Shown here piece after piece: positions 36,198-48,099 of a DNA stretch of 64,000 nucleotides; position 1 is the stretch's first letter, and the number at the start of each line of letters is the position of its first letter. The stretch is from Choristoneura fumiferana (taxonomy: Eukaryota > Arthropoda > Insecta > Lepidoptera > Tortricidae), in contig NC_133477.1 in assembly GCF_025370935.1 (NCBI RefSeq), positions 17,100,144 to 17,164,143 on the forward strand, in the 5' to 3' direction. The position numbers and the translations under genes were made by a program. The notes under the pieces were generated by a model. That model saw only the letters and a program-made list of their open reading frames with translations. It did no database searches and was not told the origin of the DNA.

Positions 36198-38310
36198 TAG
36201 CAAGCAAGGGTAAGGCCCGCCTAATGGTAAGCGGCTACCGTAGCCTTTGGATGCCTCCAACTCCAGGGCGCCTGCATGCGCGTTGCCGAAAAATGTTTAA
36301 AACGTATACCTACCTAGACCTACCTACTGCCTTCTTGAAGAACCATACACTGTAAGTAATCTCTCGGAAAAATCTCGGTACCCACAGAATTCATTCTTCA
36401 CAGTAGCTTCATATAATGAGCGGTAAAAAATCTGACCCTCAAGTGTATGCAGCAATTTTGTATGTAGAGTGGAAAGGTATTTACTATCTGTACTAATGAC
36501 TAACAGATTTACAACTGACTTTTATCTCATCAAAAATTACAAGTTCCATACAGGCGCGTTTTGAGGGGAGGAGGGATTGCAATCCACACTCGAGGTGTTA
36601 ATTGTGACTGCGCCTGATTCTGTAATACCTAACAACCAATTTACATATTCATAGCACAATTCCAATCAACCAGGCAAGTACTTAAACTCTGAATAACAAT
36701 GTCACATTAGCTGCCAAAAGTAAATCGATAATCGAATGCTCGATTTGAGCTTAGCCGTGGGTGCCTTGCAAGGCCACTAGCGCCAAACCTGCCGCCTCCA
36801 TTTGTCAAAATCGACGCAGGCGCCGGTCTGCATAATATGTAGATCAGGTGATAGTGTAGAAAGTACATTGCTTTGTTAGAAATAAACTAATTGGATTCTC
36901 AGAGACGCGTGTGGATGTAGAATACAATAACGGTACGTCATTGGCTTTTATGACGTCGATAGGTAATTAAAAAAAGTCCTAGTGATTAGATTTTGGCCTA
37001 GTGATTTGACCTATGGCCTCTCATGCAGATGTTCGTGGCTAGGAGGCCAGGCTCGCACCTCTGAGTTTCTTGGGATTTATGTACGAAATTACCACTTTGA
37101 TCAAAGTTCCATAATAAATAAAGATTAAAAAAAAATTTACTACCATCAGCTTTAACGGTGAAGAAAAACATTGCTAAATATCGAATTAGGTAATAACTTG
37201 GTTCTTCGTAGGTACGCTATACGAATGAGGTACAGCTGTTTGTATGAAACCGTAAGTTTTTCAAACACGAAAACGTCTTAACTTAGTGTGTAACTGTATA
37301 AATTAATGAAAACCTAAATATTTTATTGTGTATACCTGTGACAGCGCAGGACTTACATTTAGCATGGGCTAGATAATTTTTGCGAGGTCTTATGATAGCA
37401 GACCACACATTAGATGATGGTTTTTAAATGATCAAAAAAACAGAAACTTTCGTGGGGCGAGGTCCTAGTCTGCGGCCCACACCGCCTATGCTTAGCGCCA
37501 CCTACACTGACAAGTGTATCTATAAATGTGCTATCTGGAGGAATTAATGGTTTGTCCCCTCTACCATAATTTTTCGTTGAAACTCCTGTAGCAAACTGTC
37601 ACAGAACATATTAACGCTGATTAAAAACCATTACCCATAGATAAGGTAGAGTGAGTTACGACAGCGTCACCGCTTAGCACATGTGGGACTGATATTGCAA
37701 GTGATTGAAGTAAGCCGCAGATTATGCGCTTTGATACAAAGATTACCTACTGATTACACACTAGAGTAGAGTTACTTGGTAAATTACTTGGTTATACTCT
37801 AGATCAAATGTGATAGACTTTTATATACATATATTCTTTAAAAACGAACAAATGTTTATTAACGGTTTTTTAAGAAAATAAAAGTCTATCACGAATAATT
37901 ATTGGAGTAGACACATTAACTATATTAGGAAGAGTTCTATCAGAGCACATTTTTTATTTTCATTAAATTTTTAAGGAAAAATTGAGAAAAACTAACAAAA
38001 ATGCAACGTTGCCAGCTCAGCAGGTATAAACGCTCTTAAGAGCGCGCCGAGGTTCTAGCGCATTTATTGCATTCATTAAATCCCTTGCTGTAATCATTAT
38101 TACTTAGTAAAGGTTTACTTTTGAAAATGATATGTAAGATATTTGAGGATTTTCTCTAGAAAACATACACTGTAGAAACACGATTACATGTAGTTCGTTC
38201 GATAGAAAAAAAAATCAAAGTCGTCTCTACTGATGGACTTATGATATATTTTTAGGAATGTGGCTTAGTTATAGGGCCTCAGAAAGTTTCGTAGATTCGG
38301 CATTGATTTT

Positions 38311-38573
38311 TAAAATAAATAAATATCAAGGGACAATTCGAACCAATTGACCTAGTCCCAAAGTAAGCTTAGCAAAGCTTGTGTTATGAGTACCTACTAA
38401 GCAACGGATAAATATAATTATATAGATACATACTTAAATACATATTAAACACCCAAGACCCGAGAACAAACATTAGTATTTTTCATACAAATATCTGCCC
38501 CAGACACGGGAATCGAACCCGGGACCTTAAGCTTCGTAGTCAGGTTCTCTAACCACTAGGCCATATGGTCGTC
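38311..38573 (-). mobile_element. tRNA-derived SINE (family C)
   Basis: The minus-strand head is GGCCTAGTGGTTAGAGAAC (A box) and GGGTTCGATTCCCGTGTC (B box). The body contains TTCGTTGCTTAG-type sequence and an AAATAAATA tail at 38311. Shared with 56924-57185. The long body identifies it as a SINE, not a tRNA gene. Confidence 0.7.
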
Positions 38574-38756
38574 TAGTAATAAATAATTCTTATATCATCT
38601 AAATAATTTTATATTTGTCTCTAGCACTGTGTATCGAATTACGTTAAATGTCATTACCACACGGTTCTGTAATGTTCTAGAATCAAATGGTGGACTGTAG
38701 GTACCTACTTGCCATGTGATAAATAAGCTTTTTGTTTGTTAAAATTTCATTTATGA

Positions 38757-38821
38757 TACAAGCTTTTTTGCTGACTGTAATTTGTGTTGACTGTACTTGC
38801 ATTTTCATTCAAAACTACATT
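38757..38821. mobile_element. MITE truncated by assembly gap
   Basis: Starts TACAAGCTTTTTTGCTGAC like 57366-57679, then runs into the Ns. Confidence 0.7.
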
Positions 38822-38921
38822 NNNNNNNNNNNNNNNNNNNNNNNNNNNNNNNNNNNNNNNNNNNNNNNNNNNNNNNNNNNNNNNNNNNNNNNNNNNNNNN
38901 NNNNNNNNNNNNNNNNNNNNN
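38822..38921. other. Assembly gap, exactly 100 N
   Basis: The round length marks a scaffold join of unknown size. It falls inside one MITE on the left and at the terminal base of another on the right. Confidence 0.98.
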
Positions 38922-39160
38922 TATAACAAAAATTTAACCGGCTACAAAAACCATGGAAATAATTTTCTACCAATTGAAGTCGGTGCATCAGCAGTACTCA
39001 GCACGAGCCAGCAGGAGTGATTGAATTTAAATAGGTAGTATGGAGATGAGGTAGACACGACTAAAAGGTCCACTCATGCTGGCTCGTGCTGAGGCACCGA
39101 CTTCAGACTGGTAGAAAATTATTTTCATGTTTTTTGTAGTCGGTTAAATTTTTTGTTATA
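38922..39160. mobile_element. Large hairpin MITE at contig edge
   Basis: TATAACAAAAATTTAACCGG at the left is mirrored by CCGGTT-like GTCGGTTAAATTTTTTGTTATA-type sequence at the right. A second symmetric block is GAAGTCGGTG against CACCGACTTC. Total 239 bp, starting at the first base after the gap. Confidence 0.75.
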
Positions 39161-39197
39161 ATTGATTGAGCGTTATCCGTGTCGTAACATGTTGCAG

Positions 39198-39338
39198 ATG
39201 GTACTGAAACTGTACGTGGTGTCGGACGGGCCGCCGTCGTTGTCGGTGCGGCAGGCGCTGGCGCTGCTGGAGGTGCCCTGCCAACAAGTCGACGTCGACT
39301 TCGGCGCCGGCGACCACATGACCGACGAATACGCGCTG
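39198..39338 (+). CDS. GST exon 1
   Basis: 47 codons from the first ATG, ending phase 0 at GTAAAA. It is strongly GC-rich against its flanks. It encodes beta1, the Ser9 loop, helix 1 and beta2, ending HMTDEYAL. Confidence 0.88.
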
Positions 39339-42300
39339 GTAAAAGCCCAATGGCCGCTTCAATATGAAAGGTTCCCTATGTCTGACCGAAACATTTTTTA
39401 CACATTATTCATTTGGCCAAGGGTTTTATTCTGAACTGTAAATGTTTTTATTCAGGATTTTTAATAAAACTAACCTAACCTACACAAGTTGAAATTGTGA
39501 TTGGCCAAATGAAATTATTTGTGAAACGAATATTCGTATAGGATAGGTAGGTAAGTACACCCACGCAGGCTTCTTATTTTAATTTAAAACAAGTGACTGA
39601 AATATAAGGATGTGATTATATATTTTTATCTACATGCATATCATAACTTCCCTATTATATGTTCAGAAACGACTATCAAATGGCCTTTATTAAGAAACTG
39701 GTATCTGCGGGTGCATCTTAATGTTCACATTAAAGCAGTGCATCTTAATGTTTAAACATTAAAGTATTGGTAATTTTTTTAAACAATGCATATCTGTACA
39801 TATTGTAGAAAACTTATGACATGCATGTAGATAATAATAATAATTATTATAATAAAACTTTAGTTTTTTATTTAAGCTTTGGTAGGTACTTCAAACTAGT
39901 TATCAGTAACACTAACTTAAAAATACAGGCTAAGTATATCTGAACATATTACTTATAGAAAACTTATGATATGCATGTAGATAAAGTTATGTATGTGATC
40001 TTATTATGAAATTCATCGTTTCATAAAACCACACTCGTACTTTAATGCCTCTCATTATGCACCAGCCACATAACATAAATAACTATTAGAAGCCCTTTCA
40101 TTAGATACCACAAACGATAGGTTCACAACAAAAAAACATTATTTTCCCATACAAAAACAAAATGACGTCATAACTCCTCTCCTTTTGTTTTTTTTCGTGC
40201 TACGGGTCAAATTGATTCGTATGGCCTAAAGATTAATCGTTCCGATTTTCATGCTTTTAACACCATTTGCAGCGTTTTACTGAATTTCGGGTGTACCTAC
40301 CGCTAGCACTAAAAATATAAATAATAGATATACCTAATGTTTCCTTCCAAGAAATTTTCCTATTTTGAATAAATAATAAAATAATTATCAAAGAATAAAC
40401 AAAAACGACGAAAATTTCAGATGAACCCACAAAAAGAGATACCGGTGTTGGACGACGACGGATTCTTCCTCAGCGAGAGCAACGCCATTCTTCAGTACAT
40501 CTGCGATAAGTACAGCCCTGGCACGCCTCTATATCCCAGGATCCAAAAATTAGGTAAATAGGTCCATGTCTAAAATATGTATATGAATTGTGAACTTACA
40601 GGCAAATAGTAAGATATAGGACCTACATCTATTTGGTTATCTAGATAAGGCAAAACAAGGAGAAAAGCTCAAAATATACAAGTATAACCAATGTATAGTT
40701 AAGGAGGATCAGACAGCCAGTCGATTTACTTGTGTACTTTGACGACAGATTGTATTTATTTTGAGTAGGTAGGTAGGTACTTTTTCTGTTAAATAGATGG
40801 AGCCTGTCATTATGTTTTATTAATCCATTTAGGGGCTGTTTCACCATCCATTGATTAGCGTTAACCGACGGTTAAATGTGATGCCGTCTCCGTCTATTCG
40901 AACAAAACAAATAGAGACTGCATCACACCTAACCGCCAGTTAACACTAATCAATGGATGGTGAAAACAGCCCTTAACTTTTTAAACAAATAAAAATTAAT
41001 CGTAAAATGTGTTGCTAAGCGCAAAACTCGGCAATGGCTGGACCGATTTCACTAATTCTTTTTTTGTTGTGTTTGTTATTGTCAGAAGGTTTTTATGAAA
41101 GAAAATTTGGTAAAATTACAACGGGGGCGAAGCCGCGGGCAACAGCTAGTATATATATATAAATGATAAGAAATGCCGCTATCTAATCGTTCTGTGAGAA
41201 GTACTTAGAAGCTATCATAATATTCTCTATGCATTGATGAACATTAGCAAACAATCCGTCGTTTAGATAACATATCAAGAGTTGTTCTGGTGATATATCT
41301 AATAATCGATACTTTATATTGTACCTATACATAATTTTTTGTAACATTCGATCTATTCACGTAACAGACGATAGACCCTTACATGAACATGAGTAAGTAG
41401 GTACCTACTTAAAATATGTCAATCAAATGGAAAAGAAACTACATATAATAATCTCTCTTTCCAATATACTACGAAAATTAAAGGTATAGTATGCTGCACA
41501 AGGCAGACTATATAGTGCAGGCAGACTGTTTTGTTTTGGTCGATCGATATAGTTTCGTAGAGTTTATTTGTATATAGTTTGATCGTTTTACAATTGCGGA
41601 CTTTGAAGCTATCGGATCTTCATACTTTTACATATGTGCTTTCTCTTCCCCAACAGCTACCAGCAACGTTTCGTTATAAAAGATTTGTTCTGCCGCGACG
41701 ATTGCTCGAGTGAGATCTGGCAGCATTAGGTATAAAACAAAGCACCAACTATTAAAAACAGACGACACCGCTTAGCGCTTCAATCTGATAAATAAGAGAC
41801 TCATAAAATGTCTGTTAAATGGCATTTCCGCGAGAAGAGATTCACTCAAAATTCGGCTGTCCCCACAAATTCAAAAAATATTTTAAAAAAGAGGGCAAAA
41901 TTTTGGAGTTATGTATGTGCAGTTTTGTTCCATTTTTCATATAATTTTATAAAAGAATAGATTTAAAGTAGAGCTTCTTAGGATTTTTGTATAAATTTAT
42001 ATTTTTTGGTGCGGCTACCCCTAGTTTTCGACATGTCCTACCTGATCAACGATATTTCGAACACCGTTTTAAGGTTGTTTCAACAACTTTATCCTCTTTA
42101 TATTGTAATATAGAGGTGTGTTCCTTAATGAAGTAAAATTAAAATGGTATTTCATTAAATAATACTTTCATATATATTAAACTAGCTGTTGCCCGCGGCT
42201 ACGCTCGCGTTAAATTTGGGGTTACACAGATCATTTACTTTCTATGATCTTTATTTTCGTAGCATAATTGATTTTTCGGAGGATTATATTTGCAAATTTT

Positions 42301-45300
42301 TGAATTTAAAAATCAACCTAGATGATCATAATTCGTTAAACTTTAAACCCCTGTTTCACATCTTTAGGTCAGGGGTGTAATTTTAGAAAACCCACGTGCT
42401 TCTTTTGCCCGCGACTTCGTACCTACGCGGCATAGGATTGTTCCCGCAGGATAAAGTGAATAAAATTCAAGAGAAAACCACACTGTCCGCGATTGAATTG
42501 AAACAGGCTTCTATTATTTCGGGTATCGATTTTTAAAAAGCTTTTACTAATAGTTTTTTTTTTAAATCAGCTCAGTTTTTCCAGAGATTCCCCAAACAAC
42601 CAAGAAGCAGACAAAGTTAAATATTTCCTTTTCCCGTGGGAATTTCGAAAATCCTTACTTTGTGCACTCCTATGATACTTTATCTACATGTGTGCCAAAT
42701 TCAGGTCTGTCAGCCTGTCCTGTCACAGTATACTGTTTTTACAGGTATGGATAAATTTGTTACGTAATGAGTTGATTGGTTTGGCGTAGGTTCTTAATGT
42801 GTCCTCCTAACCGTTAAGGAGTTATACCTTCCATCATCAGCTCACCTGAATAACCAGAAAGAATACAACTAAAGGTCTACCTATACGTGCTTATGATGTT
42901 TAAAGAAACTTCCTCTAACTCCTAACCGTTAAGGAGTTTAACCTTCCATCATCAGCTCATCAACATGAGATGATGTCTGTCAGACGCAAATACTTAAATA
43001 ACTCGAGATAATTATACAAAAACCGTAATGCGTGCCTACAAAATTTGAGGGTTGCCCTCGATTTCCCTGAGATTCCGTCGTCATCAGATTCTGATTTGGT
43101 GATTATTTAAAAAATCAGTCCACAATTGAGCGAGAAATTGGTGAACAAACATAAATAAATATATGTAACGGAATGCATAACCTCCTCATTTTTTTGAAGT
43201 CGGTTAAAGAGCTTTTTGCAGCGTACGTGCAGTATAAACTTTGAATTTTGTAACTTTAGCTTTCTACAACCAGTAAAACGCAAAATGCTGTTTTTTCCCG
43301 TTCCCATAAGAATTTCGAGAAATGCTCTGTTAATGCTCTCCTACACTCCCCAAGGAACACACTTGCCAAGTTTCAGCTATCTACGACCAGTAAAAGTAAA
43401 ATCCCGTTTTTTCCCTGTTCTCGTGTGAATTTTGGACAGTGCTCCTCTACACATTGCCAAATTTCAGCTTTCTACCAGTAAAACGAAAAGTCCATTTTTT
43501 CCCTTCCCGTGAGAATTTCGGCAAATTATCTCTTAATGGTTCCACAATAATACTAATGCTGTTTAATGTAAAATTGCAATAATACTAACGATAAATCCTG
43601 TTTTTTCCCGTTAACGTCAGAATTTCGGGAAATCCTTTTGTAGTGCTCCCCGACACTCCTCCCCAAGGAACCTAAATGCCAAATTTGAGTTTTCTACGAT
43701 CAGTAAAACGAAAAATCCCGTATTTTCCCGTTCCCGTTGGAATTTTGGAAAGTCCTCTCTTAACGCTCTTCTACAATCCCCAAGCAACCTACATGCCGAA
43801 TTTCAGCTTTCTAGGACCATTAAAATGAAAGATCCTGTTTTTTTCCCTTTCCTGTGGGAATTTCACAAAATTATTTCTTAATGGTTTTCTTCACTTCTCA
43901 AACAACTTACATGCCAAATTGCAGCCTTCTGCGACCAGTAAAACGAAAAATCCAATTTTTCCCGTTCCCGTCAGAACTTCGGGAAATCCTTTTGTAGTGT
44001 TCCCCTATACTCCGCAAGGAACCTATATGCAAATATCAGTTTTTCTAGGACCCAGTAAAATGAAAAATCGATCCCGTTAAACTGAATATAAATCCGTTTT
44101 TCCTTATCCCGTGGGAATTTCCCAAATTCCTTAAAACTGTTTTTTACTATTATAATCACACTACTTCTATGCCAAATTTGAAGAGTAGTAAATATAGTTC
44201 ATAGAATTCAGTTAAACTGAATATATAAATCCCGTTTTTTCCGTTACCGTTAGAATTTCAAAAAAATCCTTCCTTAGTGGGGATGCCTACATTGTATAAG
44301 GTATCTATGTGCAAAATTTCAAGTCTCTAGGTCCAGTGGTTTGGGCTGTGCGTTGAAATATCAACGATTGATTTTCGATTGACTTTGTCACCACATTACC
44401 CTTTCAGGGGTTAAATTCTCAAAAACCTGAAACACGTGTTTACTTATGTGTTGTTAAGAATACTCCTGTGAAGTTTCGAATAAAATAGTCTTACTAATCT
44501 TGTTTCCCCATACTAACTTGGACCCCCATTTCAACCCCCTTAGAGGGCGAATTTTGAAAAATCCTTTCTTAGTGCACCCTAGACCTTAAAAGGAACCTAC
44601 GTGCTAAATTTGAAATCCCTAGAACCAGCGGTTTGGGCTGTGCGTTGATACATCAGTCAATCACTTTTGCCTTTTATATATATAGATAATACATTTTTAT
44701 CGCGTCCCATGATTTAAGGTGAAGTGGAAAATCCATTTTGTAACCATTATTTTTCAAAAAGTAAAACAAAAATCTCCCAAACTAGTTTAAAGCATTACAT
44801 TCTGGCAACACTAGCATTAGACGCCATCAAAACTTCACAGGTCAGCCATTTTAAAATTTCTCTCAGTCGAGGTTCAAACGTGAAGAGAGTAACCACGCAA
44901 AAACAAGTGTCTACTTTGTAACTGGTGATTTAAGAAGGCAAGTTTGTTTAGCTGTTAGATTGAATTTTTTTTTCAATATTTAATAGGTTGTTTATCGATT
45001 GCATTGTTCAGCGCAGAGAAAAAATTTTCACTGACAAACAATATTAAAAGTTTTAGATCGTGAACCATGGATGCGTTACTTCCACTTTGTTCGGTTACAT
45101 ATATATGGACACTATAGTTACGAAGTGGAAGTATAAAGGCGGCTGCACCAGGTGATTTGAGGCCGAATAAAAGTAATTTAATTTAGCATGATTTTAATAA
45201 TATTGGTGTGATGTTGTGCCGAAATGTAAATTACAGCTATATAAATTAACAATTTAATGTTGTTCAAACAATTAATGATTATTACAGGTTAAAAGTTGAC

Positions 45301-47975
45301 TTGGATTTTTTTTTCGTATTTGTGAATTTGCCTTTATGCTTACCATTTTGTAATTGCAGCGTTCAGTTTTGTAACTGTCCTATTTTGATTTGATGCGAAA
45401 TGTATTTTTTCATAATTTTATATGTAGAATAATGATGCATAATAAAACTTATTTATATTTAATGACCTTTAACTTAAATAAATAAATTAAAATAATCATA
45501 CAAATAACTACCTAGATGAAAGACGCTAAAATTTTCTAACGAAAAGGACTAAAAAGTAACAAAGTGGAGATTTTTCCTTTGGAATAAATATAAAGGACAT
45601 TATATTGGGATATTCTTCAGTTGTATGTATACATAAAACTGTTCTTAAACGGAATACATAAACACAAATAACATACAAACACTGTATAATAAATAATTTT
45701 ACTTTTAAAAAGTTACAAAGTGGAGTCCTGATCTGCAGAGTGTCACCAATAATATTTTTTTTCTCATTTATATGTTGTTTTTGTAGAATTTATTTTATGA
45801 TATTATGCAAATATAGAGTCTAAGTAATTAATAAAATTAATATTTAAATAACCTGATGAAAAATAAAATCCTTTCGACTCCACTTGGTAACTGTGACTCT
45901 TCTCGCGAAAATGCCCAAAGAACAAATCAAGGATAAGTTTCGGAGCAATTAAAATAAGACTACCGTAATTGATCGGTTATTTATTATTAAGAACCTACTT
46001 AAATAATTTATTGTTCTGGCCAGTGCCCCTGCAGTTGCCCGGAACAAATGGATTTATTATTAGTAATACTTTACTCAGAAATATAACTGTTGCAGGGCAG
46101 TAGTCAATCACCGGCTGTGCTTCAATCTCTCGACATACTACGCGAACATATCAGCGTATACAGTGAGTTCATTCATCTATACTATAGCATTGTAAATAAT
46201 AATAAGCAAAGCAAGACTTGACATTGGCATTCACATAATAATGTCACTTCAAATAAGAGGTCGGCTAATTCCTTATTCCATGAAATGTCTCAAACTCTAA
46301 TTAGTAGTAGATCAGTTGGTCAACTTACGCCGTTCGTTTTCCTTCGGCTTAGTTATACATGTCCTATTTACATGCCGATGTTATTATTCGAATATTAAAC
46401 AATAATAATAATATTTTCGGTTTCCGTTAATTGCATTGCATCACCGGTTGCAATATTGAAATAAACAGGAAACTGGAAAAATAAAAATAAGGTGCCGATA
46501 ACGGAAGGTAGCTCGAGCACAGGCATAGTTCTTTACGATTGCACTAAAGTATACAGGGACAGGGACTATCAATGCTAGAAAGCAGTAATTTTGCACGAAT
46601 ATGTATGTAAACTATGCCGACAAAATGGTACAAAACAAAATGAAAAAAATATATATATTGTACCTCCCATAGACGTAAAGTGGGGGTGATTTTTTTTTCT
46701 CATCCAACCTTGTAGTGTGGGGTATTGTTGGATAGGTCTTTTAAAATCATTTGGGGTTGTTAAAACGATTTTTCGATTCAGTGATTTGTTTGCAAAATAT
46801 TCAACTTTAAAGTGCAAATGTTCATTAAAATCGAGCGTCCCCCCTCTTAAATCTAAACCGGTGGGTGGAAAAATTCAAAAAAATTCTGAATGGAAGTACG
46901 AGCTGTATGTCAAACTTTCAAGGAAAACTATAACGGCTAAGTTTTCTTGAGAATTATTATTAGTTTAAGAGTAAATAGCAGCCTAAGGTATAAAATATAC
47001 TACCTAAACTTGGAAGATTCCGTATAAAATACGAAATCCTTAAAAAAATATGACTTATTTTTTTCGCAATGGCTACGGAACCCTATTTTGGGCGTGTCCA
47101 ACACGGTCTTGGCCGGTTTTTTTCGATTAGATCCGTTACAAATGAGAAAGGTGACCTTCAATCTGACTTGGGGTTGCTAAAAACATTCTACTATCTCCAA
47201 CTCGAAACGTTTTCAGATGGCCCCAATATTCTTCGACTACGAGCGCACTCCTCTGGGCCTGAAGAAGGTCCACATCGCTCTGGACGTGTTCAACACATAC
47301 TTGTCGCGCGCAGGCACCACCCACGCCGCCGCCGATCACCTCACCATCGCCGACTTCCCGCTAATCAACTCCACCATGACCCTTGAAGCTATAGACTTCG
47401 ACTTCTCCAAGTATGAAAGGTACTACAAAACTGAAAACAAGACCAAACTACTACCGCTACACCACACTCGGTTCGGTAGGTACCTACTCGCTCGTCCAAT
47501 TATCAGAAATACGTACAGTCGAGGAAACTGAATCACGTCCACAGAGTGGAACCTTTGAGCTCCTAAAATGTCATGTGCCTCAACGTTTGTCACATGTGTT
47601 TGTTTCTTTATTTTAGTTTACATACATACATTACGTTTAAATAGATCGCATTTGTCACAGGAGCTATGGAAAAACGGAATTGAATTTTTGTTTTGCAGTA
47701 TTATCAGTAGGGTAGGAGCACGCCAAATTTGTCTATGAACGTTCGCGTCCTTCTTTGATTTCTTAGCCCACAAAAATAAGAACACAAATAAATATTCTGT
47801 ATTTTTATTTATCTTGCAGGTAAGCACGTGGTATGAAGACTTCAAGAAAGACTATCCAGAGCTGTGGAAGATTTCAGCAGATGCTATGAAAGAAATCAAG
47901 CACTTCGCAGCAAATCCTCCAGATTTAACTCACATGGATCACCCAATCCATCCAATCCGTAAAGTTAAGAAGTAG
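39198..47975 (+). CDS. Cytosolic glutathione S-transferase, delta/epsilon type (5 exons)
   Basis: Exons 39198-39338, 40421-40553, 46096-46162, 47217-47419 and 47820-47975 encode an expected protein of about 233 aa. GSTs conjugate glutathione to electrophiles in detoxification. N-terminal thioredoxin-like domain: start MVLKLYVVSDGPPS with the likely catalytic Ser9, cis-Pro in EIPVLDD, and glutathione-binding Glu-Ser in LSESNAI. C-terminal helical domain: VVNHRLCFNLSTYY, APIFFDY, the N-capping T-I-A-D of HLTIADF, and a tail NPPDLTHMDHP typical of insect enzymes. The frame breaks by one base at the ends of exons 2 and 4. Exon 1 follows a possible acceptor (GTTGCAG), so a 5' non-coding exon may lie in the gap. 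Family assignment is firm, delta versus epsilon is not. Confidence 0.9.
39387..39528. repeat. Imperfect palindrome with TTAGG-like loop, GST intron 1
   Basis: Arms CGAAACATT...ATTTGGCCAA and TTGGCCAAATGAAATTATTT face each other across a loop containing ACTAACCTAACCTAC, like 25600-25836. Confidence 0.55.
40421..40553 (+). CDS. GST exon 2
   Basis: 133 bp after TTTCAG. It encodes MNPQKEIPVLDDDG, LSESNAILQY and CDKYSPGTPLYPR, and ends at a GTAAAT donor. As written it ends phase 1, while exon 3 needs phase 2. One extra G in the CCCAGGATCC segment would restore the usual YPRDPK and the correct phase. Confidence 0.88.
40832..40972. mobile_element. PIF/Harbinger-like hairpin MITE, GST intron 2
   Basis: Sister of 15611-15758. 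GGGGCTGTTTCACCATCCAT and its complement flank the same loop, with TTA on each side as target duplication. Confidence 0.75.
40990..41149 (+). mobile_element. 5'-truncated Helitron-like element, GST intron 2
   Basis: Ends GCCGCGGGCAACAGCTAG before a T, with the body as in 20656-20827. No TC start is visible. Confidence 0.6.
41150..42181. other. GST intron 2, unassigned part
   Basis: AT-rich. No exon, hairpin or known repeat ends were found. Confidence 0.35.
42182..44686 (-). mobile_element. Helitron-like element 3 (2505 bp), GST intron 2
   Basis: On the minus strand it is TCTATATATATA...GCCGCGGGCAACAGCTAG, between A (42181) and T (44687). About 43290-44270 contains nine degenerate units, period roughly 115 bp, each with TTTTTTCCCGTTCCCGT and GAATTTCGG. 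No replication or helicase ORF. Confidence 0.75.
44710..45900. repeat. Scattered GTTACAAAGTGGA motifs, GST intron 2
   Basis: Variants of GTTACAAAGTGGA or its complement occur at about 44738, 44917, 45071, 45118, 45355, 45370, 45556, 45708 and 45882, in both orientations, in otherwise AT-rich DNA. Confidence 0.45.
46096..46162 (+). CDS. GST exon 3
   Basis: Short exon after TTGCAG, ending phase 0 at a GTGAGT donor. It encodes AVVNHRLCFNLSTYYANIS, the first helix of the C-terminal domain. With the uncorrected exon 2 the frame would require the next AG, 5 bp downstream (start 46101), losing the conserved R-A. Confidence 0.8.
46540..47127. repeat. Dispersed repeat (GGCCGGTTTTTT end), GST intron 3
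   Basis: Contains GGGACTATCAATGCTAG, CTCCCATAGACGTAAAG and CTAAACCGGTGGGTGG, and ends CTTGGCCGGTTTTTTT. It ends about 90 bp before exon 4. Related to 26320-26652 and 49600-50168. Confidence 0.55.
47217..47419 (+). CDS. GST exon 4
   Basis: 203 bp after TTTCAG. It encodes the C-terminal helices with MAPIFFDYERTPLGLKK, the HLTIADFPL capping motif and DFDFSKYE. It ends AG before a GTACTA donor (phase 2), but exon 5 is phase 0. One more A in the GAAAG run would give E-K and the right phase. Confidence 0.88.
47820..47975 (+). CDS. GST exon 5
   Basis: 51 codons and TAG after CTTGCAG. It encodes VSTWYEDFKKDYPELW and the tail ANPPDLTHMDHPIHPIRK. The stop at 47973-47975 is 43 bp from the stop of the convergent knottin gene. 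Confidence 0.85.
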   Translation, partial: VSTWYEDFKKDYPELWKISADAMKEIKHFAANPPDLTHMDHPIHPIRKVKK

Positions 47976-48018
47976 ATCGTTATACCATAGTGCTCGCTTT
48001 ATCTTAATTTGTTTTAAG

Positions 48019-48099
48019 TCAGTGTTCTCCAGACCCGGAGACGCACCTTCTCAGGTATCCAAGACACGAGTTGGAGCAGCAATCTTCGCTGGTAACGCA
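48019..48099 (-). CDS. Knottin exon 2
   Basis: 26 codons and TGA. It carries five of the six knot cysteines, starting with one at its first codon. Its acceptor CTTATTTACAG is read from 48110 down to 48100. Confidence 0.75.
   Translation of the reverse strand, partial: CVTSEDCCSNSCLGYLRRCVSGSGEH

Larger units (their letters stand above)
26728..38821. repeat. Duplicated block, left copy
   Basis: From AGCTATTAAACTTTG at 26728 to the N gap, this is collinear with 50348-57429, with scattered substitutions and small indels. It is about 5 kb longer because it carries insertions at 26786-28841, 33189-35041 and 32630-33038, plus a ~530-bp extra segment near 31613-32138. No gene is recognised in either copy. 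Confidence 0.85.

Noticed and set aside
38500..38573. tRNA gene on the minus strand
   Set aside because: A and B boxes are good, but the head continues into a SINE body with an A/T-rich tail. The same unit occurs at 57120-57185 within the duplicated block.
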